Source: Pelomyxa schiedti (lineage: Eukaryota; Evosea; Pelobiontida; Pelomyxidae). Taken from it: 64,000 bases of DNA. The position numbers were made by a program, and so were the translations under genes. The number at the start of each line of letters is the position of its first letter. Position 1 is the first letter of the stretch. Positions 34,741-46,500 of this stretch are shown in pieces. The notes under the pieces are model-generated. The model had not been told where the DNA came from and made no database searches. It worked only from the letters and a program-made list of their open reading frames with translations. Location: NCBI GenBank assembly GCA_020536535.1, contig JAHLWZ010000191.1:10482-74481 (forward strand), read 5' to 3'.

Positions 34741-36207
34741 ATGTTTAGCCACCTGAAACCACTCCGTCCGTTACAACCGACAACACCTCGTTCTTCTCTC
34801 ATCACAGTTATTTCTGTTGTTTATCTCGTCGTCTTTTGTGTTGGTAGATTCTACCGGTTCTACCTCTTCTGCTATTGGGGTACTATTTAGTCTTTGGGGT
34901 GACCTGGCATTGACCCCAGGACAGCTGATGTGGCTCATTGTGAGGCAATATACTGAAGAGGGGTACTTGGTTGCTGTGAGCCTTCCAGATATGAGGACTA
35001 AATGGCTATATTGGTTTTTCACTTGGTACAGTGATGATGTTGATGGAATCTTTGCTCCTCCATCACTTTGTCCTGAAAGGTTCCTTTCAGAAAGATAACG
35101 TATTCCTCAAGCCCTCATAGCGAGTGGAATAGCACCGCATGCGCTCCTGTTATTCTTGGGCTATACGGGAGACCTATTGCATTAAATCCCTGGAATGGAA
35201 CAACCATTTGGGAAAAGGAAAGTATTCCAGGCTACTATGCAGTTGAGTTTGCTGTATCTGACGATGCGGTCTACATTCTGTGGTGCCTAAATGGAATGAC
35301 TACCAATCTTCTTGAATCTATCGATATACACACTGGAAACACAAAGTGGAACTTGACACTTATTGGCGGGGATATGAGGTATATATTACACTCTACCGTC
35401 CCTCCTCAACTTCGTGCAGCTCTCTACTTGTTGAAAATGAGATAATTTATCTGAGTCAGCGGGTAGAACCCTATGACCTTGGACACAATGAGCCTACCCA
35501 TGGATCTGTGGCCTACATTGATTCTAAAAAGGGAGTTCTCCTTGGGACTTCTTATCCTGGTGCAGTCCTCGCCATTGCGGTATTGGTTTTGTTCATTCTA
35601 ATTAATTCATCTATCATCAAGGATTTGGATGATGGCCCTTCATCATTTATTTTGGTCAATGATACTTCTATAATACTTTTCCCATCTGTTTACGAACTAG
35701 ATAATCCTGCTTGGTCTGTTGATGCACCATTCACGAACGAACAGATATTTGATAGCTGCATCTACCTTACAAACGGAGAGGGAGTTCTGTATGTTGCATG
35801 GATGGACTCTGTATGGGAGGATCCCTTGTTATACATCGGAGCATGGAGATTTTCGGATGGAGCTCACATGTGGACTTTCTCTGCCGGCAGGGTTCCTTTT
35901 GCATACCATGTACACCTGAACTTGGTGCGTCAGTTTTCCGGATACAAGGACCAACTACACGTTCAACTTGGAGTCACACTCCCTTCAGAACTAGGTTGTT
36001 TCTTTACAAGACGAAGTGACAATTATTCCTTACTGGGCTTCAGCTGACACTCTAGAGTTCTTCTTCATTTCGTGCTGCAGTGACCACGGTGACTGCCTTG
36101 AGAACCAGATGTGTGATTGCGATGAAAACTACTTTGCACCAGACTGCAGCGTTTTTTGCGACATCCAGCTTTGTTCATCACTCCCCATGCATACTTGTTC
36201 AAGTTAG
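34741..36207 (+). CDS. Secreted or surface PQQ-like beta-propeller protein with EGF-like C-terminus
   Basis: ATG 34741 (or in-frame 34723) gives a basic N-terminus and a hydrophobic stretch (SLITVISVVYLVVFCV), a signal peptide or anchor. A phase-1 intron (34855-34919) leads to QLMWLIVRQYTEEGYLVAVS. The next exons show quinoprotein-type propeller blades: RPIALNPWNGTTIWEKESIP, DDAVYILWCLNG, DIHTGNTKWNLTL, EIIYLSQRV and SVAYIDSKKGVLLGTSYPG. The last exon encodes an EGF-like module (CCSDHGDCLENQMCDCDENY) and stops at TAG 36207. An alternative splice at the end could extend it to about 36520 through more Cys residues. Extracellular binding or adhesion is inferred. PQQ-like blades do not prove enzymatic activity, and key quinone ligands were not identified. 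Confidence 0.65.
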
Positions 36208-36589
36208 AAACCCCAAATCACATATTCCGGTACCTTTTGAGTAACCCAATTCAGGTCAGGGTTGTATCTGTGTCAGGTCAGGGTTGGATTGGGTTTTGGT
36301 TGCTGCCTTTGGGCTTTTGACTGATGATGTGAGATGGATGGCTTTGAGCTTGTGTTGTTTCTGGATGAAGATGTTGGGGGAGGTTGACCAAAGCATTTGT
36401 GGTCAGCCTCCCATTTTTCGCGAGATTGACTTTGAAATTTACCCATACCTTTTTATACCGCTGGTACATCAATCATCATCTACTTGGTGGTATCTCGTAG
36501 ATATTACAGTCACAGAGTGAGGAGGAGGTGCCTGTGCGTTTTGCAGTTAGAACTAAGAAGTAATAAGCACTCAATTAAATACCAAGCGG

Positions 36590-37388
36590 ATGATGGCTCA
36601 ATTCCCATATCGGCCTCTGTGTTTCTTCAACAATAGTGAAGCTACCACCAATAAATTTGTCTCCTACCACCGATTAAGAACAATGCACAGAGAAATTTAC
36701 ATCGTTTTTGCATGTTGTGTTCCAAGTTGGAGTTTTCGAAAAAAAAAAACAAAGACAAACCAAATCGCGATAGACATACCTTGGTATTGTTGTAATGTGT
36801 ACTTGAAACAACGACCGTAGCGTTATGTGTCGGTGTTACGGGTGTGGCGCATCTCTAACTCTTTTTGGTTTTTATTTTTTTGTTTGTTTGTTTTTTGTCT
36901 TGTGTCTAATGTGTTTCGGCTTCCGCAGAATTTTCTGTTGAACTTTGCGTATTGCAATTGTGAGTCTCAATAGTGTTTTACCTTGCAGGATCTGAGGGAT
37001 ACCACTCGTAGTGTGTCTGGATTTCCCCATAGTCTTCTAGCTTTTGTTACCAGAGTCCATGGATCAGATCTGCTCCGAAATCAATCTAAATTTATTGTGG
37101 TGTGTAGGGTTGGGTTAGCTGAAGAGGTGATGGTTAAGGGTTTTAGGAGCTGGAGTAAAATTAGTGCCAGTGAGGCTACATCAAACTCAAAAGGGTGACA
37201 GTCTCTTCATTGTTAACACCAAGTAGCGGCGAGCTATGAGGTTTTTCATCTGTGAAGGCTTCGTTGTGGGAAGGATCCTGTATTCAGTTGTTACAGGAGA
37301 TGGGCTCAAATTGTTACGTGGAACTTACATTGAGCCGCTCAATCGACTCCCATCCCAGGTACCTCATCAAAGAGCTCTCGAAGTGTAA
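36590..37388 (+). CDS. Possible unrecognised small plus-strand gene
   Basis: Weakly supported. An ATG at 36590 opens a 76-codon frame. After an acceptor near 36988 a frame reads DLRDTTRSVSGFPHSLLAFV and LLRNQSKFIVVCR. From 37236 another gives MRFFICEGFVVGRILYSVVT and then LLRGTYIEPLNRLPSQ, ending at TAA 37386-37388. Composition is protein-like and splice signals are possible, but I could not build a single model and recognise no domain. It lies between the PQQ/EGF gene and the 3' end of the kinase gene. Confidence 0.25.
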
Positions 37389-37708
37389 GCAGCGAGAATG
37401 TCCTCTACTCATGCGAAACAGAACCACAATATACGATTATATAGAAACTCAAGGTACGGAACCGTAGGAAGAAAAAAGAGGCAACACCCGGTAGCACCAC
37501 TAAACCTCTCTTCTTTTTCGTTCGAACGAAATTTTTGCAAGGAAAGGAAAAAAAATTTCATCATTTTTCTTCCTTTTGCGAAAAGTTGGAAGGACTGATG
37601 GATTGTTGGGCTTCATTTCCTCAGTCCGTGGAAAGAACAAGAAGCACTGTGCTTGTCAATGCATTGCTTGGCCTGTCTTTTTTTCTGACTTGTTCAAAAA
37701 TATCCAAT

Positions 37709-39297
37709 TCACAGTGTGGCCAAGGCCTTCAGCCCCGCAAGAACGGAAGTGATATGCGGGCGCTATTCATGTAAGAATAAGTAAGAATGGGGAAAAAAAT
37801 CAAACTTGGCAAGGGTCCTGATGCCAGCAGCTAGTGATTAAGTTTGCCTATTGTTGGATAAGTATTTTGTCAGAGACAATGGGCAACAAACCAAAAGAAA
37901 GGGGGTGGCGGCAATGCAGTGGTTCAAACTATGTGGACAGGACACACTGTATGGGACATCTGGCCGGTATCCTTGGGCCACCTCATGCATGACAGTTTGC
38001 AAATCCAGTGTGCCAAAAGGCAGGGCCTCCATAAAAATTTCGAACAGGATCAGACCGGTAGAGTAACTGTGTACAGTGAAAAACTAAATATAACTACAGG
38101 TAGGTACACGTCAGATTCCAAAGTCGACATTGCACCCCGGGATTGCAATTCTGGTGCCCAATAATAACCTTTTTACTACGTAAGCTTCAGAAAAAGAATA
38201 ATTGGCTAGTACATGCACCACGAACACCTTCTTCAGGCTTGGATACAAAGTGACCACAACCAAAATCAGAAAGCTTTTTTAAATGAGAAATCCACCTGAT
38301 TGTGGTATATTTAAAATTACCTTCACAGAACACTGGGAATCCACCAAGAAATTGTTCAACTTGAGGTCACTGTTAGGAATGAGAAATAAGTACTTATTCT
38401 GAGGTGATTAGATACCCATGCACGATGTTGCTACAGTGGGCAGTCGTGATGCCAAGCACCTGAAATACATAAATAAAAGGAAGTTCAGTGAATTCACTAC
38501 CACTTGAATGGCTAGGGAGAGCTTCGTTACAAAGGGTAATCCTTGCGCAATATGAAAGCTAAAACCTTGCTCTGGGTAGTGCACCAACATATCCAGAGTA
38601 CCTGCCATCTTCTCTAGGAAAAGTGTTGGTACACCAGATGTAGAAATCCCTGAAAGAGAGTGAAAAGGCAAAAAGTGGAGTGGACAATAACAAGGTAAAC
38701 GTACCAAACATAGTAGTGACGTGGGGACCAGCAGCATGTCTAAATATTTACAATTATCACAGGAAAGGAGGAACTGGGGCACAAAATGTAGAAGAAGGAC
38801 CTCCTTCCACAACATCTCCCTCTCACACTGCTTGACAACCATTATTTCGTGATCCACCAATGCTGTGAAAGAATGAGATATAGATAACATTCAGCTCCCG
38901 TCTATATAAAAATGCAAAACATCTGTAGAAAACCTTTGTAAACCACACTAAAGTGGCCTCGGCCAATGACCTCGAGCAACTGCACATGCGAAGGCTCGAT
39001 GTTCCGAATATGTCGTATTTCAGAACTCACAGTGGGTGTGCGTACCAGTGGGGCCATTTCGAATGGTCCCTCGAGCTTCAGCAGGGAGCCGTTGAACAAA
39101 GGGGGGTCCTCTACGGCCCTTCTCGCGGCCTCATAACGTTGGAAACGGAGCTCGGTCAGCTCCGTCGTTTTCTTCACATACAGAAGAGCTCTAATCAAGT
39201 GTTGTGAGGAGAGTAATGCGAACATCTCGAGACAATACATATAGCGAGTTCGCGCGAGAACAAAGACTTCACTATTAACAAAAACGATGCACAACAT
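37709..39297 (-). CDS. Protein kinase, probably tyrosine-kinase-like (TKL) group
   Basis: Exons on the minus strand encode a full kinase core. An N-terminal region from ATG 39297 (hydrophobic start, then a helical region) precedes the Gly-rich loop LLEVIGRGHFSVVYKG. The ATP-contacting lysine lies in EIMVVKQCEREM and the alpha-C glutamate in WKEVLLLH. The catalytic loop reads HGDLKLNNFLVD (HGD in place of HRD). The metal motif is LSDFGCGHFV, the APE motif YWAPELQSRG, then FEIFMEALPFGTLD. The closing helix, WHQDPCQRPHITSVL, is the pattern seen in TKL kinases. The stop is TGA 37709. Catalytic Lys, Asp, Asn and DFG are all present, so it is probably active. Substrate and pathway are unknown. Confidence 0.8.
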
Positions 39298-39542
39298 ACG
39301 ATTGGAGTGTGTTCGGTGCGAGATTGAGCGGTATTGTTATTTTTCACAGAGTGAGTTCACACGGGGGAGTCCAGGGAAACAGTTCTTTGATCCTGTCGAC
39401 AGAAGTGCCTTTCGGCCACCGTTTTGTTGTGGTAACCAACCACCTCGTGGCCTCCATTGCCGTCACTTTTTTCTTTTTCTTGTTTTTTCATCTGGATCTT
39501 GGAGTTTGGATGGCATCTGTCTAAGGTGTCATTTACTTTCGT

Positions 39543-39833
39543 AGACAGCCAGCCGAAAAAAGACAGTGAGTGACATCGACTACTGGGTCGACTGAAACAA
39601 GCCCGAAGTTATCAACAGGTATTCTTGGTAATACATGAGTTTCTCAACGTACCTTCAGCTGACTGAGATTTGGTGCTCAGTGTTACATCTACAGAGGAAG
39701 CTGTGCTGCTAAACTTATTGCAGGTGTTGCTAATAGTTGCAATGAGACACATAGGCTGCTCTTTGGTTTTCAATGTCAGCAACACCAAATCAGCCGAATA
39801 TACGAAAGCTGCACTCCTCCTTTGCCCTGTCAT
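39543..39833 (-). CDS. Possible small protein of unknown function
   Basis: A frame from 39833 (MTGQRRSAAFVYSADLVLLT, LKTKEQPMCLIATISNT) ends at a good donor near 39652. A 60-nt GT-AG intron joins it in phase to a short last exon (VDPVVDVTHCLFSAGCLRK), stop TAA about 39543. That gives about 80 residues. The 5' end is uncertain: the frame is open upstream to about 39872 and an additional exon may exist at 39.9-40.1 kb. No family was recognised. Confidence 0.35.
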
Positions 39834-40220
39834 GTTTGAAGACTTGACTACTCTCCATTGTGTATTTCACTGAGGTTTGGTTTGTGTATGACCAGTAATG
39901 CAGGAGTTGGAAAAAGTGAGACCCTCCAGACAAACAAGTCAGTGGTCATCAGGCCAAAAACTGATTCGTACCAACGAGGGAAAAAAACCCGGCACCAACC
40001 GTGTCATACCACAGTGTTTTTCTGAGAATAATTCCTTTACAGATCAAAGAGGTATTTGTAAAGAACGACACCGAGGGCAGAAGAATGGGGGGGAGAAACA
40101 CTTTCATAACCTGTAAAACACTCAGTGGGGCTCTGGAAGGAGTTATTAACTGCAGATGGAATTCGACGATCTGCTGGACACTAAATTTAGTTTCTGTTCA
40201 ACTCGACCCCGTTTTGTGTC

Positions 40221-40474
40221 ATGGCAGCGAGGCCAGACCGCACTCCATTGGCTCGGAGTGCATCGTCTACCACAAGTTCAGCGTCTACGTCGTCGTTGCG
40301 TTCGTCTTCTCGCGTTTCGTCAAGTACAACCGTGCTGAGCGCGGAGGAGCAGCACGAGCAAGCGGCGCTGCTGCGGGACTTGCCCGCCGCCAGGCCAGAC
40401 GAGCGGTCCTGGTTTGCTCGCTTCGGCCGTCATTTTGAGGGATTCATCAGCGGCGTTGTTGCTGCCGCCGGTTC

Positions 40475-40507
<33 letters not shown>

Positions 40508-43500
40508 ACCGGGAAGCTCTGGAGTTGCTGCAGTGGGTGAGAACGTGAGGCGCGTGTTTGGTGTGTGGACGATGGAAAGGAGCAGCCTGAAGGGTATCCA
40601 GAGTAGCGAAAGTTGCAGGTGTGGCTGTGGTGCCAGAGTATGCAGGTGGTGCACGATTGGGTGCTGCTGGAAAGGGGGCGTTGGGATAGATGTGCCTCTA
40701 TCCGCTGCTAACAAGTCTCAACTGTCGATGCTGGCCAGAAAATATTCGCCGTTTTTGTCAAGTTTGGTGGGTATCCATATGGCTGTGAGATTTGTGACTC
40801 ACTGGTGACCATAAATAAAACAAAATGCAGTATCAAGGAGCCCTAAGTGCCCTCCCATCTGATGGCAAGTCAGACACACTGGGGATTTCATCATTTCTGT
40901 TGCAGTGTGGTGAATTGAGCATGGTGTGCCTTGAAATACTTGAGCCAATGCTCACTCAGTCCTCAGTTCATGAGATTGCTAAAAGGTGGCTGAAACTTGC
41001 CTGTGGAGCACTGCAGGCCCACAATGTGTATACACACTTTTTTTTTACTCTGACCATTAAAACTGACACCTAGTTGGAATCTGGTTGTGCCCACTGGATA
41101 GATCATGCCCTTTCTCGGCTCAGTGCTGACAGAAAAAAAAAGAATTTGTCTGAAAGCTCCATTTTTTTACCCCAGGTATCTACTTTTTAGTTTCCGTGTC
41201 TCATTGTATAGGATGGGGATGAAATAGAGTTCACAAAACTTGTGTGTACAGCATTATATTACAAAATTGAATTGCATCTTTCTTCTGCTGTGACGGTAGT
41301 GCATATCATTTTCATTTACAAAAATGTAAAATGAAAAAATGCAGGAAGAAGAGCTGATGTCAGCCGTTTCTGTGGCATCCGGCCAATGGAACTCCTGGTT
41401 ACTTTCGATGCAAACAAAGGACCCAAAAACAGTCTCAACCCAATTTCAATGCATGAGCCAGCTTCTTATGAAAGCAGCAAAGCGATTTGCTTGGACACAA
41501 GGTATTTATTTCTTGCAAAGAATAACCTTTCTCGTTTCTAATGGGACCAGAACACTCCAGTACAGAACATTTTTCAAGACTGTACCAATTTGCTTTTACC
41601 TGTGTTCTTATGTACTCTGATTCCTCCTCATTTTTTGATATCTGTTCAAAAACAACTTCACACTTTTCCTCAAGTATCCTTTCTTTCCATTGGTACAGAG
41701 GCTAACTTCTGCACATACTGCAGGTTCTTTTACTCCAGAAACCCTTTGGATGTTACACACTCTTATACATATAGAGATTTCCCATCTCAAATCACAAGCT
41801 TTGGCAAAAAACACATCATCGACAGAACCATACCAATATGTAATTTGGGCTATAAATTTTGTATCACACCTAAGACAGGTTCCCCTCCCCCAAACCCCAG
41901 CCCCCACTTTAATTTGTGCATTAAACAGAATCCTTCGAAAAATTTTGATATTTACATGAACAAAATCACGTTGCTCATACAAGAAATACTTGATTTCTGT
42001 AAAATAAAAACTGGCAGGTTTGCGTAATACCAAACAACAAGCTTTCTGACTTGAAAGAAGGTTATGGGTGGGTTTTTATGCCCTGGCTTGTCTTCATGCC
42101 ACTCTCTTTTTCTTTTCCAAAAGTGAAATTGGTATGACAATGTACATAATTAAAAAATACAGGGGCTAACTGTACGTCTTCTTTAGAAACTGCATTGGTG
42201 TATCTCCTCAAGGCAAATTCGTCACTGAATCCATGTGTTACTGGGTTTATCCCGCCCAAACAGGCCTCCACAGAGAAACCCCTTCCTCTACAGTATACAG
42301 TCCTTCTTAAACTTGTGAAATGCTTGGAGGATATCAGAGTAAGACTTTTACAACTTCGAATTTGTACAACAAGTTACACTCTTTTTAAAAAAGAAATTTA
42401 TTCAAGAGGATACAAGTTTCATCACAATGAAAACTATAAGTTACTTTGAGGTGACTATGAGATTATTATCCATGTCAATACATGAAGGGACAATGTGGGA
42501 GATTTCATCCCCTGAATCAGTAATCTACTTCTTCATTCACCTTTTCTTACTTGATAATAGGCGAAAAAATCTTTTCTTCCTCTCCAGCCCTGTAGAGTTG
42601 AAGCACTCCGCCTCATCTCCAAAGTAATGCTCTAGTGAACACCTTTGGCAATTAAGCAATCAAGCTTACATCTTAGTAGGTGCTAATAGAGAAATGTAAG
42701 CTTACCTCGCAAGCTCTCCATCTGATAGATGAGGTTATGGATATTGCCAAGACTTGCAACCTTACACCAGAGTTAAAGCAGACTGCCTTGCAGTATTTTC
42801 TCTTTTATTGTTCCCCACCCCTTTCTTAGTTTTTCTTTAGATTGTACAGTTTTGGTCTGAAAATGTACAATCACTCAGATTTTGTAAATGCAATTCAAGT
42901 TCTGACTAGTGGGTCCAATGCAATACATTCTTATTTCTGAGTGACTTTATTTCAGAAAGCACTGAAATTATCAAAGATTATCGTCCTTGTTTTAAGGATG
43001 ATGAACTCTCTCACAGTTATGAATTACTATTTTTGTGTTACAAAAAAGAAGGGATGATTAAGGTATCACTTTAATTTCCACAAATTGAAATAAATTAAGA
43101 GCGCTATTATGGCTCTGACTGTTAACTCCCCTAGAACGCCTGTGAGATGTTACTTCAACAGTTAGAACTTTCCAGTGACCTTAACTGCATTATTTGCATT
43201 GCCAACCGATATGTTCAGGTAAGGTTTATCCATTCACGAACATCTAAAAACCTTTCTTGAAGTGCCAGGAGGACTTGTTTCAAGAAACACCAGAGAAGTG
43301 GGTATCCAGTTCACTTGCATTTTTGGAGTCCCTCCATGCTACAAAAGTTACACCATCTACAATTACCCAAATTATCTTGCACCTGTTGTCATGCCTTCGT
43401 AACTCCAAGTGCGTCTTGCAGCACTGTTTCCCATGGTTCATAACTTTTCCCATTCAGATGTACTGTGCTTGTAATTATGTCTGTTATCAATGCAGCAATA

Positions 43501-46500
43501 ACAATGTTGAATGAAACCCTGAGCCCCTTGGAAGTGGCTTGGTAAGTCTATACCCTTTCAAGACGTCTATTGACATTCCAGTCCCAAATAGGCTTCTGGT
43601 GGAGAAAGCAAAAATCTTGCGAGTTGAGAACCCTACAACTCATATGCCAGACCTCCTGTACTGCAAACAAGTCCTTGAAAAAGCAATAGCACTTTACAAT
43701 TCCCAGGTAAAATGATTCTCTTTGCGTCGTGGCCTAACACTCCCTGAGACCTCAGCATCCCAGGATGAGCTAGCAAAGGCACACATTTGGATGGCAATGA
43801 CGTCTGTTTTTCCTCAGAACAAAAATGAAGAGCCATCCAAGAAGATTGCCAATATTGCTGATGTATGCCTACACCTGGAAAGAGCCTTGACATTGTGGGA
43901 AGGACTTCCACTTTCCACACCCAAAGGTCTGCTCCACCACCTAGGAATTACTTTCCCTTATGCAAAACTTAGGCACTTCGCAAACATTCACACCTTCAGA
44001 ATCTACACTACAAATTTTACGTTTGTTACCTTTTGTAATTTCTTCATCCTTTACCTTCAATAGAAATTATGGGAGATCTTTTTGGGTTCCTTGATCTCTC
44101 TGCACATCAACTCAGATCCTATAAGCTCTTGTTATCATTTGTCGATATCACTGACACTGTTACCTCACACCTGTGTAAGTGGTAGGAAAAACTTTTTAGA
44201 AATTTATTTTCTTTGCAGCATCAATAGTTGCCTATTCCAGTATTAGCAACGCATTGTCTGAGCTCTCTTGCTTTCCAGAAGCACTCCAGTTTGTTGAAAA
44301 GTGCACCTCAATTCTGTCCGCCGTACCTGTGGACTCTTCTGACTTTTATTATGGCAGTCTACATATACTATACTCTAGGTACTTGTGTGACCTCAAACGG
44401 GGAGAATTGAATGATATCTCTGATGTTAAGTGGGTCTCTCACGGCAACTTTCTTTCCTAAAGTAATTCTAGAGACAAGCTTGTCACTTCAATTGGTACCC
44501 TGGAACAGAAAAAAAAAATGTTGTGGGAAGAAGCAATCCTGTTAGCTGAGCTTAAACTGCTCCTATCAAGGATATTACTATCACAGGTTTAAGGATTTCA
44601 ATTTACACTCTTTAAAAAATATCAGGGGCAACTAATGCATGCATTCTTTGAATCAAAGAGAGCTTTGAAGAGGAGGAAAAGCGCCCTTCCTATTACTATT
44701 GCACTGTTTGAGGGTGGCAATTCTGGGAAGTCCCTCACCAGTAGTCTTTCATATGGCTGTTTAAATCGAGCTCCAATCACTGAGTGGAGAGTCACGAAGG
44801 TTTTTATTAGCACCTTTTGCTTGTTTATGGACGTTCTCTAAATAACAGCCAATAAAAAGGGTTTAGCAAGCAATCTGTTACACCAAGGCTGGCTTCATGA
44901 ACTCAGAGATGAGGTGGCAGAAGCACACTCCTTATACCAGAGGTACTTATCTGGGATAATATCTTTTCATTAAGTTCCAAAAAATGCAGAGGGTTGGATC
45001 TAGCCAAACTGTGTGGGGCACCAAATCTCATATCAGAATTTCTACACGAACTTAGTGAACTTGAATATAGAAGGTTGTATCCTTGATTTCCCGGTTTTTG
45101 CTTCTTCTGACTTCCCTTCAGTGGAAATTTCGAACAGTGTTACATATATCTGAAGGAAATTGATTCAATTCAAGAATATGTGTGCATTCTTGGTAGTTTT
45201 TTTAAATCTCCTTAGCTGTCGGTTTTCTTCTTCTTGCAGCTTCGTCAATCAGATCTCCCAATTTATAATCCCATATACCACATCTTTGCAAAAATGCGCA
45301 CAGGTGATATCCATCGCAGGGAGTTTGAGCTGCCCATTGCCCTGGCTTGTTACCAGGAAATTTTGGAACTTGTTACACACGAGAACCGCTCTCCACATAT
45401 AATAGTGAGGTACTATTTCTAGTAGTGAATATTGTTATATCACACTCAGCCGATAGGAGTGATGCAACCCCCCGCGAGTCTCGTGTTTTGAATAACTGTT
45501 CTCCATTGTGGGAAGCATCTCAATCAAGCCATATTATTCCTTCTACACATTCCAGTCTACCTGGTACAAATATACTGAAGTGTGGCTGTAATCTTGGACT
45601 TAGCTATTGTTAGCAGTTGAGATTCCTTCTCTCAACGAACAAAGGCACATGGACACCTTGTTGGGTCGAGTTGAAGGAAGGATGGCAAGGCTTTTAATGA
45701 TGCAAGGCAAAAACACACAGGCACTAGAGCTTTTGAAACAAGCATTAAAAAGGAAAAACTTGTCAACTGCCACCAAGGTTTATTTGTTCCATTTCCCTTC
45801 TTCAAAATTTCATCTTCCACCCCTTTCGATCTCCCCTCCAGTGTGTTCTCGACTACCACATCGGCCGACTCCACATGAAGATGGTTTCATATGCAACCAG
45901 CAAATTTCAACCGCATTTCGAGTCTGTGAACATATCTTCTCCAAGTATCTTCTTCATTTCTCAATCACACTGATGTTCATAGACTTCGAAAGTGCCTGCT
46001 CTCACTTAAAACTTGCTTTGCAATCTGCCCGTCACCTTGGCATACCAAATCTTGTGCAAGATATTGCACTGAGTTGCTCCGCACTCTATGGCATTGTTGA
46101 TCCCTCTATGGCCTCCCTGTACATAAGTTTGTTTGGCACAATGATGAATTTTTCTGTAACTGGCTGGTGCATCAATTAATCGAAGTCTTGATGCAGATAT
46201 CTCCGTTGGCATTTCTCTTAGGCAACAAATGGCCTCACTCCTTTGTACCAACAGGAGGACTACCAGATTACACAGGAAAGACCCAAAGAAAGGTGCCCAA
46301 CTGGATGATAGCCTGAGCATTTTGTGTGAACACCTGGAAAATGTGACACTCACGGTGACCTCCTCTCTCTCACAAGTATGACAGTGACGTGTGACGCAGG
46401 AAACAGAAAGTAATTTAGAGAAAACTTTCACTTTTGAAGGCATTGATGATGCCAGTAGATTTGAGGTAACTACTGTTTCTTCTCACTTCCTGATTCCTTT

